In this document: positions 1-13,830 of the stretch, in pieces
Layout: each line of letters begins with the position of its first letter
How positions within the stretch are numbered: position 1 is the first letter of the stretch
Assembly (NCBI GenBank): GCA_018857735.1
Contig: JABMCL010001079.1
Span: forward strand, 672,501 to 736,500
Origin: Alviniconcha marisindica
Lineage: Eukaryota > Mollusca > Gastropoda > Provannidae
Length of the DNA: 64,000 bases
Reading direction: 5' to 3'
Position numbers and translations under genes: made by a program
Notes under the pieces: generated by a model
Databases searched by the model: none
What the model was told of the DNA's origin: nothing
What the model saw: the letters and a program-made list of their open reading frames with translations, nothing else

Positions 1-19
1 GTGTGTGTGTGTGTGTGTG

Positions 20-2605
20 AGTTTATGTGGTCACGCGGCGGCGTGCACCGCGTACCGGCCTTTATCATTCCCGGCCATTGCGGCTCAGAGGCTTGAAAGC
101 TTTCGCTGGAAGAAGCCCTGGCGAAAGAAGCCCTATAAGCTCACAACGCACGCGTCACGCAGCTGTGAATTTATGCCTAATGTTTCCTCCACAACATATT
201 CCACATATCTGTCTAATCACTAAGCGAGTGACAACACCCCCAAATAAATATGTCGTGTTCCTGACAAATAGCCCGCCAAGGCCACATAAACACTGGTATA
301 GCAACTGGCAGACACGATAAGCTGTATGTTTTCATACGGAATGTGAAAGAAAAGAAAGAAAGAAAAAAAAGCATTCCGTGAGTACCTATTTACTACTGCC
401 AGTGGTATTAACTAACGTGTAGCCTTGCCCGAACATCTTGGGTTTCACCTGAAAAGCGAGGGAAGGGTGTGTGTAAGGTAAGGAAGTGGGGAGGGGGGAG
501 AGGGGGGGGGGGGGGGCGCAACAACAACGCAGAACTGAGGTAGCACGGCAAATGAAACATAAAAAAGTCGGTACAACAAGATCAAGTTACCAAGAAATCT
601 GAATGGATGATGACTAGACTGCTAGCGTCCCGACAAGATCCAAGCACATAAACGATAAAATAAAATATATAAAAAATATAAAAATAAACGCTGCTGAATT
701 TAGTATGACAATTCGCACATATTTTGTAATAATAAGTACATGTTCATTTGTCGCCGTTTAACCCGCCGCGTTGTTTTGTCGCTCTAAAAAAGGGGCTTAC
801 CCCGAACTGAATTCGCGCTGTTTTGTACTGTCATACTGAATTAGCGTTCTTTTTAACCCGTTTATGCGACTGGATCAAATTACCCAGGAATACGAGTAGC
901 GGGGGGAGAGGGGGTAGTAAGCATTAAAATCGCTATTTTCATAAGTCGCAGTTTTTAAAACAAACAACGCATTCAAGTTGAGCATTGAGCAAAACGCAAC
1001 CTCAGTATCGCACGTGTCCTCCGTTGCTCTTTCATCTTCCACTTGTCTATTATCGGAGCGGAGTGCCGCCTACACTGAAAAGGCTTCTAGTCTTTGATTT
1101 ATCAGCGAAAGCCTTGAGCCACATGGGCCAGCGGTCCAGGCAAAACACTGATGCGCACAGTGTGGACCTGTTTTTGTTGACTTTAACTTTCGTCCTATCT
1201 GTCGTAGCGGTAAACCGGGAAAGATACGATCTCTAACCAAGCTGAGAGGGCGACAGAAGCATCAAGGGCAAGAAACGGCCACGCCCACGCCAACTCGCCA
1301 GCCTGCAGCTGCAGTCCCGTGAATAGCTCGATCTATACACACAGCGTCTGATGTAACCCAGATGTAAAACTCGTCACATTGCTCTTCTTCTTCTTCTTCT
1401 TTTCTTTTTCTCCTGTGCATCAGAACCAGCAATGACCCTGCTTAGAGATCCGATAAACTTAAAGCAATTATACAAAACTCACATGCAGTCTAGCTGACGT
1501 ATTTAGTTGTTGTTAATAGTATTTTTTAAAAATATATATATATATTAAAAGTTGCCAATACTCACACACTGTGGAAACTGACTAGAATTAAATGCAAACC
1601 CACAGGTTGCCAGTAGGCTACTCACAAGGTTGTACCAAAGACTCTTTCCCCCTCAGTTTCCGAAGGCGAAAATCTTTGGTTGTGCGCCAAAACAAAGTTG
1701 AGCGGTGTCAAGAAGCTGGAACGACTGGCCAAACGAGAAACAAGTTTTTGTACGCCCAGGACACAGTCTAGACCTAAACAGAAAAGGTTCTGGTACCGTG
1801 TGCAGCAGTAGTGCTTCAGGCGTGGACCTGGCTTCAGTCGTGTCTCCCGAGCGGTCCTCAACACAGGTACCGTGTCAGTGCAGTAGCAGTGTCAGTCGTG
1901 TCTCCCGAGTGGTCCTCAATACAAACAACAAGGCCGCTCATGCGGAACCCGTTCCTCTTGCTTTATTGCTTCGGGTTCTTTGGGAACGGCCGGGTAAGCC
2001 GTTGTGCTGTTGCTGCTTTGCTTCTACCGTTGATCGTAATTTAAGGACCATTTAGGGGTTTATTTCTTTATATTATCTTCAAGACAATACAACTTTATTG
2101 TCCCTGTGGGAAAATTCGTTTGACAGCAATGAAAACCACAGCAAAACACAAAACACCACAAACGTCAAGGCTTCAAGGATGTTTGTTCTTTTAGCCTCTT
2201 GCCCTTGTCACACTGACAATGAAATAGTAGACAGAAATGCGCATTTTATTTTAAAAGCCCTGAAAATGCAAGCACTTCGGGGATCTCCGATTACAATCCC
2301 ATCACACTAACTTGATATAACGTCTTTTTCTGGATCGGTGAAGTAAACGCGTGCTAGGTCTAACTAAATAAAATGCTCCAACTTGCAACAATATTACTCA
2401 CCCTCCTTCTCTTGTTTCACCCTCCCCCCGAAAAACAACTCTCTTGGCTCATTCTTAGTTTCTGTTTTGTTGTTGTTGTTGTTTGTTTGTTCGTGACCAC
2501 AATAACCAGGGACCGAGTTAATTTACTAACCAAAGCCCTGAACGAATAGTTCACTAACTTTTCTTTTGAAACCATGGGTTTTACGGACCGTGATACTGAA
2601 ACTGA
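20..2605. other. No gene recognised
   Basis: Mixed-composition DNA with an A-rich stretch at 640-690, a G run at 500-516 and a partial duplication (CAGTCGTGTCTCCCGAG at 1837 and 1893). Open frames are short and show no family I recognise. Confidence 0.7.
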
Positions 2606-2610
2606 ACACA

Positions 2611-2680
<70 letters not shown>
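2606..2680 (+). repeat. (AC)n microsatellite
   Basis: About 75 bp with one CC interruption near 2619. Confidence 0.95.
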
Positions 2681-2683
<3 letters not shown>

Positions 2684-3360
2684 TGATTCAGTAAAATCAA
2701 TGTTTAACTGAACAAATGATGAAAAGGAGCAGAAGGAAAAAAATCACCGCCAGGACAACCCCCCCCCCCCCCTTCCCGTTTACATTGCAACCCGATACTG
2801 GGAGCCAACTGACGTAGACAATGGCCGAGTGTGTATGAAATAATCGGGAGGCACTGATCGAAAGATGTCTGGAGTCCAAGACTCCCAGGGGCTGAAGCTT
2901 CCCGATCAAACACGGCGCTGTTTACATAATAAGCAACAGTCTTGGGTGCGTTGCCGGCACAACACCTGTTTGCACTCCCCAGTCACAGACAGTTGTGTCG
3001 GTCGGGTAAGAAGCGTTAGGCAACGCGGGTAGAAGGAATCCAACGGGAAAGGGCAACAGCACTGCCATCGCCATCGGGCCGCTGCCTTCATCAGCCTCCC
3101 CACTCCGGCCTCTCCATCCCCTTCCCCCATCCCTTCAATACGTCTATCGTGTCTGCGTTGGGATGTGCGCGTTGTTCTGCTTGTTGTTGCTCTCTGCACG
3201 ATGTTTGCTCACATGAATACCGACACCAGATGTTCCTCGCCCAGGTGTGCCTGCAGTTACGTCCGTGACTATAAACTATGACGTTCGTTTGGGGACTCGA
3301 AGTCCCAGTTGAGAAAGTTTCCCACCGACACGGCGGAAAGAGGCTGGTCTTAAAATAACA

Positions 3361-3509
<149 letters not shown>

Positions 3510-3639
3510 GTGTTTGATGAAGTCAACTTGAAGAGCTGCACTAGCCTTCAAGTTCAATCATCATCATGTTACTCACTCGCACTGATATTGCTCGGCTCTA
3601 GGTGAGGCGTATTGCAATTAATGTAGCTTTTCGTTTGTT

Positions 3640-4081
3640 TCACTGTTGCTTTACGTCCACAGAAACCATCAGGCTTGTTAGGGACGGAGAACACAGGACG
3701 GCCACCTCGACTTTCACACAGCTCCTGCAGCTCTGAGCCCTGTGAAACCCAGTACTTCCTTCAGGTGATGCTTAATGACCTCGGATGTCGGTTGACATAT
3801 TAGGGACAAGCTGAGACCAGTGCGTGAGCATGGTTCGATATTGCTTTACGTCCACGGAAACCATGAGGCTCGTTAGGACGGAGAACCAAGGACGGCCACT
3901 CGACTTTCACACAGCTACACTGTCAGCACCAGAATGACTCCTGCATTATGGTGGGCAGTGATGAGAGCCATTTTAATGTTTCATTCATTGTGAGGGACAC
4001 AGACCACAATTTTTGAAGAGAAAGGAGAGGTCCCTCTGCTTATCAGCCTAACGCCTTGCCGTTAGGCCAAACCGGCTCACA
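3640..4081 (-). mobile_element. Composite of three SINE modules (C + B + A)
   Basis: A ~95-bp family-C unit (3640-3735) is joined to a family-B start (3763-3900), then to the body and tRNA-like head of family A (3925-4081, reverse strand, ending GTTAGGCCAAACCGGCTCAC). The seam pattern suggests nested insertion or template switching between related SINEs. Confidence 0.6.
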
Positions 4082-5824
4082 GAAGAGGGTTGGGCCAGAG
4101 TCAATTTAAGTACTTCTTTATTTCCTTCGAAAGAAAACGTGGGTGCCACTCAGGAATAACAAACAAACAAAACCTACATGTATAAAGGATTCACTGACAG
4201 TCTAAGAATGTGAAATAACGTACAAGCAATGCTAATGCCACAAGCATTATTAAATAGAATTCATATTACTGATGGAAGACAGACAGACAGACAGAGACAG
4301 AGAAACAGAGACAGAGACAGAGAGACACAGAGAGAGACACAGAGACACAGAGAGAGAACTGAAGCGTTCTTGGCGATACCTGAAACGAAATATAATCCTG
4401 TATGTGTATCATTCTATACCTCACGCTGTGCAAACCCCATTTCCCACATAACCCCGCCAACTACAATGGACGCCGGGATCCATCACCTCCAGAGGACACT
4501 TAACGCTGTTCAGGCAATACCTGTACCCCCCTTTACAGCCCCGGCACCACTGTAGCGAAATATGCGGAGCGAGGCGGCGTTAATAAAACGGGCAGAACCG
4601 ACAGGTGTTCCCTTTTTCACAGATTGGCTTCCGCCTGGCGTGACGTTAAGCAACTTGTCGACTCTGGCAAGGCCGCATTTGGTTAGATGATCTACCGTAC
4701 CGAAAAGCCACACTACATTACTACAGGGCCGCCGTTCGGGGACGTGAAACCATCGTGTAAACATCAGTATAGATACATAATGTAAAGAAACAACACACAA
4801 GGGAGTTAATTAGCGCTCGAAATACGTAACACAAGTACAACAACAAAGACCTGAGTTGCCAACGGTAACTCTCGCCTGGCATGCGTGTAAATACAAGGTA
4901 CATAAACTCCTCCAGAGGTACATCCTCAGTTTTTTTACATACTTTAAATTTTTTACATAATTTAATTCAATTAAAAATTAAGAATTAAAAATGCATTTTT
5001 CACATAATTTAAATTCATTTTATTGAAAATTCATCATCATCATTTATTTTCAATTGCAGTTTGTTTATTGTACGGGTCAGTTTTTCTCGACTTTCGAGCG
5101 TACCGGAGAACATTTTGGTTCCCGCTTCGATAATTCCCCTAGATTCACAGTGAACCTTTCAAGTCACAAACTGACCTCCACATATAGAGACAGAGAGACA
5201 GACAGACAGACACAGAGACAGAGACAGACAGACAGACAGAGACAGAGAGAGACAGAGAGAAACTGGGGAGGGGGGTTAGAGATAGTAGAGATAGAGATAT
5301 ACTGAGAGACAGAGAGAGTCAAGAGCGACCCCATGCCATCTCTTTTGCCTACATGTTTTCGCACACTGAATGCCTTTTGTTGTTATTGTTGTGGTATATT
5401 GTTTATCCATGCTGCTGTTGAGAAACGAAGCTACAAAATCGAAATATGGCAGCATTTTGCACGATTTCTTTTCTTAATCTACAATCATCACCACAAATCA
5501 AAACACCCGTAGACTACAAATTATGTGCAAACCCCAATTTCGGGTCTCATTAACCGTCTTTATTTTAATGAGCCGATGAAACTGTGTGCGAGGAAAATTG
5601 CTAAAAGTCAAATAAAAGTTACTTCACGAACTCCAAGGAAGTGCCCACGGGAATCAAACCTGGAACTCCCATCTCAACCTACGGAAGGTGATGACGATAA
5701 TAAACTTCGCAGCCTCTGCATTCCATTCAAGTGGATATCGCGATGCCAGAGAGCCGTCAGTCAGCGCTATAGACCTTCGTACCTGAAGCAAATAAAATCT
5801 TTGCCTTTGATCTTCAACTCGTAG

Positions 5825-6240
5825 AGTCCAGGAGAGATCAAGAGCAGGGAGCTGGAGCTGGGCTCTCACAGAAGAGCTGGATTTTGCGGGTCAAGATGAG
5901 GGAGGTGGAGCTGGACCTTCAAGAAAGCCCAGGAGAGATCAAGAGCAGGAAGATGGAGCTGGGCTCTCATAGAAAGTTGGACAATCCTTTGCTTCAGTGT
6001 TCCTCAACGGTTGCTTTTTGGACATTGTGACTTTACTCCGCGTAGCTGTTGAAACAGCAATTAGCGAAGAACGCAAGTTGCGTACCAACTCCTTAACATC
6101 GTTGTTCTGGCGGTGACTGACGGTCTCTTCGGTCTTTACGGGTCAGTGCGCGCAGAAGAGCTATTCACGTCGTCTCCTTCCCCCCTACCAGGCCTCGAGT
6201 ACATTTTGCTTTACGTCCACAGAAGCGAGATGGCTTATTA
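5825..6240 (+). mobile_element. Unnamed SINE-like family E, copy 1
   Basis: Contains GGAGCTGGAGCTGGGCTCTC, GTTGAAACAGCAATTAGCG and TTGTTCTGGCGGTG, the same blocks in order as copy 2 (reverse) and copy 3 at 17.3 kb. It ends near a TTTACGTCCACAGAAGC module shared with family A. Confidence 0.6.
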
Positions 6241-6660
6241 GGGACGGGGACAGGCGGGGAAGAGGACGAAAGAGTGAAGGCTCGACCGCGGATACCGCCC
6301 GAAAAAGACCGGAGAGACCGTGGACCGCCGCCAGAACAATGGAAGTGTTAAGGCGATGTCCCCTCGCCGTTGCGCAGCGACTAGTGCACTGCGCAATTGC
6401 TGTTTCAACTGCCGTGCTGGGCAGTCACAAGGACAATGTCCGTTGCACTGCTGTTGAGGAACACCTCGAAGCGAAAGAAGTCCAACTTTCGCAGCCCAGC
6501 TCCACCTCCCTACTCATGATCTCTTCTGGGCTAACTTGAAGGTCCAGCTCCACCTCCCTCCTCTTGATCTCTTGATCTCGCCTGAAACCTTGACCAGGCC
6601 TCCCTTTCCCCATTCCTAATAAGCTTCATGGTTTCTGTGGACGTTATGCAACATGTTTAC
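6190..6660 (-). mobile_element. Unnamed SINE-like family E, copy 2 (inverted relative to copy 1)
   Basis: Reverse order of copy-1 blocks: CCGCCAGAACAATGGAAG, GCGCAATTGCTGTTTCAAC, GCAGCCCAGCTCCACCTCCC, bounded at 6607-6660 by CTAATAAGCTTCATGGTTTC and ACATGTTTACTTACTTACC, a family-A-type tail. Confidence 0.6.
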
Positions 6661-7049
6661 TTACTTACCTCAACTCGTTGACAATTTACGATCAACACAG
6701 CAGCAAAGACCGCAGAGCTACCACAATCTTTGGCAGCAGCGACTGTTTGTTGTTGTTTATTTGTTTTGTTTTTCATTGACATACCTAAGACAAATAATCT
6801 TGAATACGGTCCGAAGGAGGAACTCTCTTGCACTACATACACAGCCGGGATATTTTTTCATGTTATATATCTCAATAAACGAACTCATTACCCGATACAA
6901 ATAAATAACTCAGAATCTTATAAAAGGAAGCTAAATGACTAAGTCACGATCAGTTGCAACCACTGAGAGACCAGCTTAAACTTTGTTCCAAAGATGTCCC
7001 AAATCGGTGTCCACAAAAACTCTAGAATTTCATGTCTTTCGAAGAGCGC

Positions 7050-7056
7050 GCGTGCA

Positions 7057-7132
<76 letters not shown>

Positions 7133-7158
7133 CACGCACGCACGCACACACGCACGCA

Positions 7159-7207
<49 letters not shown>
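7050..7207 (+). repeat. Compound (AC)n / (ACGC)n microsatellite
   Basis: (AC)n, then (ACGC)n from 7130 to 7180, then (AC)n again, the pattern expected from a spreading CG variant within an AC array. Confidence 0.95.
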
Positions 7208-7208
<1 letters not shown>

Positions 7209-7484
7209 ACAATGAAGACGTGGGTGTATTCGGTAACAGAAGGAGATAAACAATACGTAAACAAACAAACAAACAATCAATACAAATATAGCTACCAGCA
7301 AGCATAAGTACTAGACACTGGCGTATGTATGTCAAGGAGTCCTGACATGTCTCTCTGATTAACATCAATATCATGCGGAGTGGTACTGGCAAGTCAACAA
7401 GTTGTTGTTTAGTGCCAACCCGTCTCCGGAGAGGTAATATCGGCCCCCGCAATCCCAGGAGGGCGGGGGGTATTGGGGAGTGGG

Positions 7485-7508
7485 GAGGGGGGGGGGGGGG
7501 GGGGGGAG
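7485..7508 (+). repeat. Poly(G) run
   Basis: About 20 consecutive G with one preceding A. Similar runs lie at 501-516, 14887-14906 and 15957-15967, and C runs at 16502-16530 and 25664-25677. Confidence 0.9.
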
Positions 7509-8279
7509 GAGAACCAATACCTAACGTTGCTCCATCACCACCAGAATCATTCTGTGTTAAAAGGAACCAACCTTCTCAAAACATGTGCTCCATATAACGT
7601 ATAGAAGAGATAAAAAATAAAAAATAAAAATTGTGGTGGATAATTTTTCTAACTGCTTTTATTAGGACAGTAATTTTTAAGAGGTGGACCTCGTGAAGTG
7701 GCGATTTTTATGTGATATGCACAGCTTGATGCCGTTTGGATTTCTCATGTATTTATTTTCCCCCTGTGTTTGTTTGTTGTTGTAATTTAATGTTTTATGA
7801 GTCGCGTGAATGAGTGTACTTGGCACCAAAAACACACACATTCCTAGTGCAATTGTATTGATACTTGGCAATAAAGTTGTGTTGTATTATTACAAATCAA
7901 AATTGTTGTTTTTAAAAGCTTCATATGTCGTTTCCTTTTACTTCTGAAACTGACTTTAGCAAACAACGTCATGTATCCCAGCTCGTCTGTAGCACGCCGC
8001 GGCTTCTTTGGCGTTCGGCACGAGACGTACGCGATCACCAAAGAAGCAGTATTAGATGCCGTTGTAGGCTTCAGACCAGAGGTAACATTTCATGGTGTTT
8101 TGCACATTCGTTCCCACTAAAGCGTAACCCACAAAAATATGTTCTGCTAGATTCGACATAAAATCAGCATAATCCCTATGTTTAACATAATCCCTATGTT
8201 TTTGGTTTTTATTGTAATCTTCTACATGTTGGATAAAACGCATTTTGAGAAGGATAGTTCCATTTCAATGTTTTATTAA

Positions 8280-8428
8280 TTGGAACGGGCGGAGGGGGAT
8301 AAGCGATAAAACAGTGTCCGTCAACCACAACGAGAAAGGTGACTCAGCAAAGCGGATTTGAACCTGAGTATGTCTAGCCAGTACTTACCAGCCAAACACC
8401 TTACCACTAGGCCAAGCCAGCTCACCGT
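8280..8428 (-). mobile_element. tRNA-derived SINE (family A), diverged head fragment
   Basis: Minus strand carries an A-box-like TTGGCCTAGTGGTAAGG and a B-box-like GGTTCAAATCC, in the family-A arrangement but well diverged. Confidence 0.65.
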
Positions 8429-9220
8429 ATGTCAACCGAGATCAGTTCATGCACTCTTTCACTCTTTTATACATACACTGGGGGGGGGGACGACCATGCA
8501 GCGGGGTATAAACACAGCGCCTCTACCTTGCTCAAACCCTCCCCCTTTCTCGGACAGAAATGCAGACCAAAGTACACATGTAATCCGTCAACGAAAACAA
8601 GGACGCTGTTATTCCTCAGGCCGCACAAAAAGGCACTCCGGCCAACAAAAGACTCACGACTGCGACCAGAACGAAAGATGTGAGGAGAGATGATAAAAAC
8701 ATCCCAATACCCCCCCTCCCCTGGGAGACACAAAGCAGACCAGACTAGAATCACTGATCTCCGTTGCTATTTTTTGGGGCTGCAGGTATATACGCACGTT
8801 GGCGTTATGCACGTCTGACTGACCCCTGACATTTCGGCCCTTGCCAAAGGGGGCCCATGTGCTCCTCCCATATTAGGCGGGCCGCCATGACGCCGCGAGA
8901 CTGAGGTAACGCGTTGCCCGGCAACAAGTCACCTTCAGGTGAATCTACTCGATGCTGCCGGAGAGTTACACACATGTGCTGTGTCTGAGGGTGCTAGAAA
9001 TAATCGGGGCCGAAGTGGCGCGAATAGAATCTGCCAATATGACGGTGAACACGCCCGAAGATATCTCGAAACGTGATGTATCTCACGGACGTTCCATTCC
9101 AGCAGAGACCGACACAAAGTAGAACCGCTACGGCCGGAGAAATAAGTCAATTGTGTTTTGGAGAACGAGTCAGCTAATGTCTGATTTGTTCTTTAAGTGA
9201 AAAAAGATAGAGAGTAGATT

Positions 9221-9352
9221 GCACACACATACACGCGCGCGCGCACGTACGCACACACACGCACGTACGCACACACAGAGTACACACCACACTCACCACA
9301 CACACACACACACACACACAACGCACACACACACACGCGCACGCACACAGTC
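9221..9352 (+). repeat. Interrupted (AC)/(GC)/(ACGT) tract
   Basis: Mixed CACACGCACGTACG-type and (AC)n sequence. Confidence 0.85.
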
Positions 9353-9982
9353 ACACTTCCAGTATATGAAATGTGTGTTCTACCATCAGTAGTTCTTGTT
9401 TATTATTCCCACAAAATGTTTGGATGATAAATTATCCAATTAATAAACAAGAAACTGTTTAGCGGATATACGGTCGTGCCATTAAACTTTCACCCGCCCT
9501 GAAAGCTGTAGATCCGGCGTTAACTGGCGGCAATCATCGTGGCCACAAAGGCCAAAACCAACACGTCCGGAACCGACATCTGTCTGAGATTGGGCCACGG
9601 ACGGATTAACCCATGGACCCATGGACTAACCCAACCGGCAGCTGAATGCTAAGGCTAAACACTGGTAGCCTAACCTTCTATAGCAACACTGGACAGCGTT
9701 GTAACCTAGTTTCTGTTTGTGTGCATTGCTGGAAGATCCGACCAGAACCGTTGGATCATAGCACCTTTCGTTTTCTTCTTCATTGTTCAGCTTTACGTCC
9801 ACAGAGACCGTCCGGACTATTAGTATTAGGGCGGGCCTCGAGTTTTCGTCTTTGTCCGAGTCAGTAGTGAAATAACAGGCGTCCTTCCCGCTATGACGTA
9901 CCGCGGACGCAGAAATGAAGCTCTCCTCTGCTGAGCACCCAACGTTATCAATGGTTCTCTCTTTCAACCATGGAATACGTTA

Positions 9983-10020
<38 letters not shown>

Positions 10021-10693
10021 CTTTGCATGCTTCGCCTGCTGCCAGGAATTTTTCCTTTTTAAATACTACCTTCCCGCTTCATTTGTTTGTTTGTTGTTGT
10101 TTTGTTTTTTGCATCGCCCGAAAATAAAACCATAACAATGAAACAATTACTGTTATGGCTGATAGTCATTTGAAACTGATTTATCGATTATATAATGAAC
10201 CACAAATGATCAGACTTTCACTCCTTATGAACTGTTCTGGAATCTCAGAGTACTGTGTAAACAGAGACATTCTTAAATTACCTGTTGAGGAGTTGCGGCA
10301 AACGATGGGGCTCATTTTTAAATGTTGAGGAGTTGCGGCAAACGTTGGGGGCTGATTTGTAAATGGGTGGCATTATATATATATATGTATACTATTTTGG
10401 CTCGTTTAGTTGCGTTTGGTTATTAGCTGTATTGTGTTATAAACTGTGGACGAGATTTTTATTTGTGATTTCGATGACTTAAGTCTCGTCCTGACAACCT
10501 TCAAGGCTGAGTGGGTGTTACTGAGGTATCAAGAATCAGTCTCATAACTATCCTGCGATGGTGTGGAGTGTTTCAGTAGTGTTTCAACTGCGAGGCCTCC
10601 TCACAGTACGACGCTGCATTAAAAGCGTGGGGGGAGGGGGGGGGGGATATGTTCACATGTCTATACTGGCTGTATCTGCATGTTTATGTGTGT

Positions 10694-10697
10694 ATAA

Positions 10698-10756
<59 letters not shown>

Positions 10757-10762
10757 TATATT
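10694..10762 (+). repeat. (AT)n microsatellite
   Basis: About 65 bp of AT with two phase slips, able to form cruciforms. Confidence 0.95.
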
Positions 10763-11273
10763 GTTACCACTCTGTCAAGCGCAGCGACCGTCGAGCACCT
10801 AATGCGCATGAAACGTTGCGCAGTACCAGTTCCCAAACCCTTCAGCAAACCACGCACACCGCTGCAGCAGTAAAGGCCTACTACTGTCTGTGCGCAGATC
10901 ATGCTTCTGATTAGCGCTGTCATCCACAATAACAGCACTGGTTTCATCACGATACCGGTGTTGCTCCAACATGCATATAACTTAACATGATCCTGCCCCA
11001 ACCCCCCAACCCCCGACACATGACCACTCAAAGGTACCGGCTAATTCCCGGGGCATGACGCTACTGGGGCCGGCGGTGCATCTGCATATGATAAACAGAG
11101 AGCCAGAGCTTTAGACAAATCCCTTCCCGACTGAGGCGACCCGTTCCCGGTGAGCACCACTCAAACAAACGAACAAACAAACAAACAAATCTCCCAGGAT
11201 TGCTTGAAATCTTGGTTTCTCTAATTTTTACAAAAACTAACACCTGTTAGTGTGTTAGGTTTAGTTTTTGGTG

Positions 11274-11710
<437 letters not shown>

Positions 11711-11978
11711 GCGTAATTTTACTCCTACAACTTTAAGATCACTCACGTGCACTTTATGTAATTTTTCTAATTAGATAAAATATGACTCCAATTATTCCGG
11801 ACAGTTATTGTGTGAAGTTTTATACTTGTGCATTATGATACTGCCAGCAAGCGGACAAGAAATTTCTGAAAGGGATTAATAAAGCTGTATTGCACTGTTT
11901 TACAAGTATTGTATTGGAAGGGGGCGTTTAGGTTTATTTCTTTGGGCACGTATATGGTTTTCAACAACAAATTTTCTT

Positions 11979-12020
11979 GTACACACACATACACACAACA
12001 CACACACACACACACACATA

Positions 12021-12095
<75 letters not shown>
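11979..12095 (+). repeat. (AC)n(AT)n compound microsatellite
   Basis: (AC)n from about 11980, then (AT)n to 12094. Confidence 0.95.
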
Positions 12096-13092
12096 GAACA
12101 AAGTCATGTTATCATGCCCCCGTGTTCCACCACTGTCAACTCATCCAGTCTCCGCACATTGAACGTCATTGACTTAAAGCCAGAGGTCCATTCAGCCGAC
12201 CCGGTGATCCCCTCTGTTTAGAGCTGATCGTGCAGCTAGCTGCGTGCTGTTCGGGCAAAACTATTCAATATCGCTCCTGACATTGCAACTCATCTATCAC
12301 AGTGTGTGAGCAAACGCACACCAGGGCAATTGGTTTGGATGATTCAGTTTGGACAGAGTCATCAGCATTGCTATATATCGCATCGGATCTTCTTATCAAT
12401 GTCGACAGGTAGGTGCGGGCCTGCAGAGGATGAGGCCAAGGAATAATCCGAAACCGCCTACTCGTATTGTCTAAGTCAGTCATGTGTTCACTACGTCTGC
12501 CAATTTTCATCGGCAGTAGGTTGTGCAACCTATTAACCAAGGCCTCCCCCGTGAAATGACCTCCACGTGTTTACAGTATAACTAGCCAGACACAAACTTC
12601 TGTTTTGATTCAGTTGTGCAATTCTGCAGTCATTAGAACCGGGCCACTCCGTGTGTAACTGGGCAAGGCTGTCGATCAGCAGGCAGCAGACCGCTATAAA
12701 CTGTATCAACAGGTTGTCGGGAACCGTGCAAACTGAAGTAGACAACTACCAACAGAATCCCCTCGGGTGCTACCATTTAGATCGGTGTATTGCCGGGAAG
12801 CCTAGTCTTTCTTGAACCATCCGCGTAGACATAACGGCCCGTCTTGACACAGAAAAGGGCAAATGTGGGTGATTCCGACTGTGGAACAATGTATACAGAC
12901 GTACTGGGGCGCACCTCACCGGCGCTCACGGGCAACCTCAAATGTCAGATGTCTGCACCAGTGCATGCTTGTGCGGTCTTCACCTTCACAGGCGACCCGA
13001 AATAAAACTAGATGCAGCACGGTGTGTGTGTACAACACCTCTGTCTAGTTATGACTTTAACCTGGAGGAACCGTTTTTGTTTCAAGACTTTA

Positions 13093-13672
13093 ACGTTCAG
13101 TGAAAGCTGCCGTAGGTCTCAAACGCCCTCCGGCCTCAGCCGTAACAGAATGACGGAGGGAGATGGAAAAAGTGCAGTAAGACTTGCTGGAGGTATAAAA
13201 GTGTGTAGAACCTAACAGTCTACAAGAAAACAGAATAAGTAAAAAATAAATTAAAACAAAACAAACAAACAAAAAACACCCAAAAAACAGAAGGAACTCT
13301 ATCATCTTACAAGATGTTCTGAAAAAAATTAAAACGATGAAATATATGATGTACCTAGACAACCGAACAGCATAATTAAGCTACGTTCAGTGAAAGCTGC
13401 CGTAGGTCTCAAACGCCCTCCGGCCTCAGCCGTAACAGAATGACGGAGGGAGATGGAAAAAGTGCAGTAAGACTTGCTGGAGGTATAAAAGTGTGTAGAA
13501 CCTAACAGTCTACAAGAAAACAGAATAAGTAAAAAATAAATTAAAACAAAACAAACAAACAAAAAACACCCAAAAAACAGAAGGAACTCTATCATCTTAC
13601 AAGATGTTCTGAAAAAAATTAAAACGATGAAATATATGATGTACCTAGACAACCGAACAGCATAATTAAGCT
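13093..13672 (+). repeat. Perfect 290-bp tandem duplication
   Basis: The 290 bp starting ACGTTCAGTGAAAGCTGCCG at 13093 recur from 13383 with no difference that I can see. The unit contains A-rich tracts and no gene. Confidence 0.9.
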
Positions 13673-13771
13673 TACACCAATTCCAGTGTTTTCCCTTTTG
13701 ATGTTCACTTCGATACCACTAACAATGACGAAGTGAAGCAGCTTGAACAGACTCAAAAAGGAAAAAACAAA

Positions 13772-13830
13772 CATGGTGCTTAACGTCCACAGAAACCATA
13801 AGGCTTTCAAAAAGGACGGCTCGAGGCCGT
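13772..13830 (-). mobile_element. SINE family-A tail fragment
   Basis: ACATGGTGCTTAACGTCCAC then AGAAACCATAAGGCTTT matches the 3' module of family A. The rest of the element is absent. Confidence 0.55.

Noticed and set aside
5625..5700. Possible tRNA-like B box (GGTTTGATTCC on minus)
   Set aside because: No A box or cloverleaf in the right spacing; too weak to call a tRNA or SINE.
12265..12745. Two minus-strand frames of 91 and 70 codons
   Set aside because: No recognisable domain, and they are not in one frame with each other. Could be a decayed transposon; unsupported.
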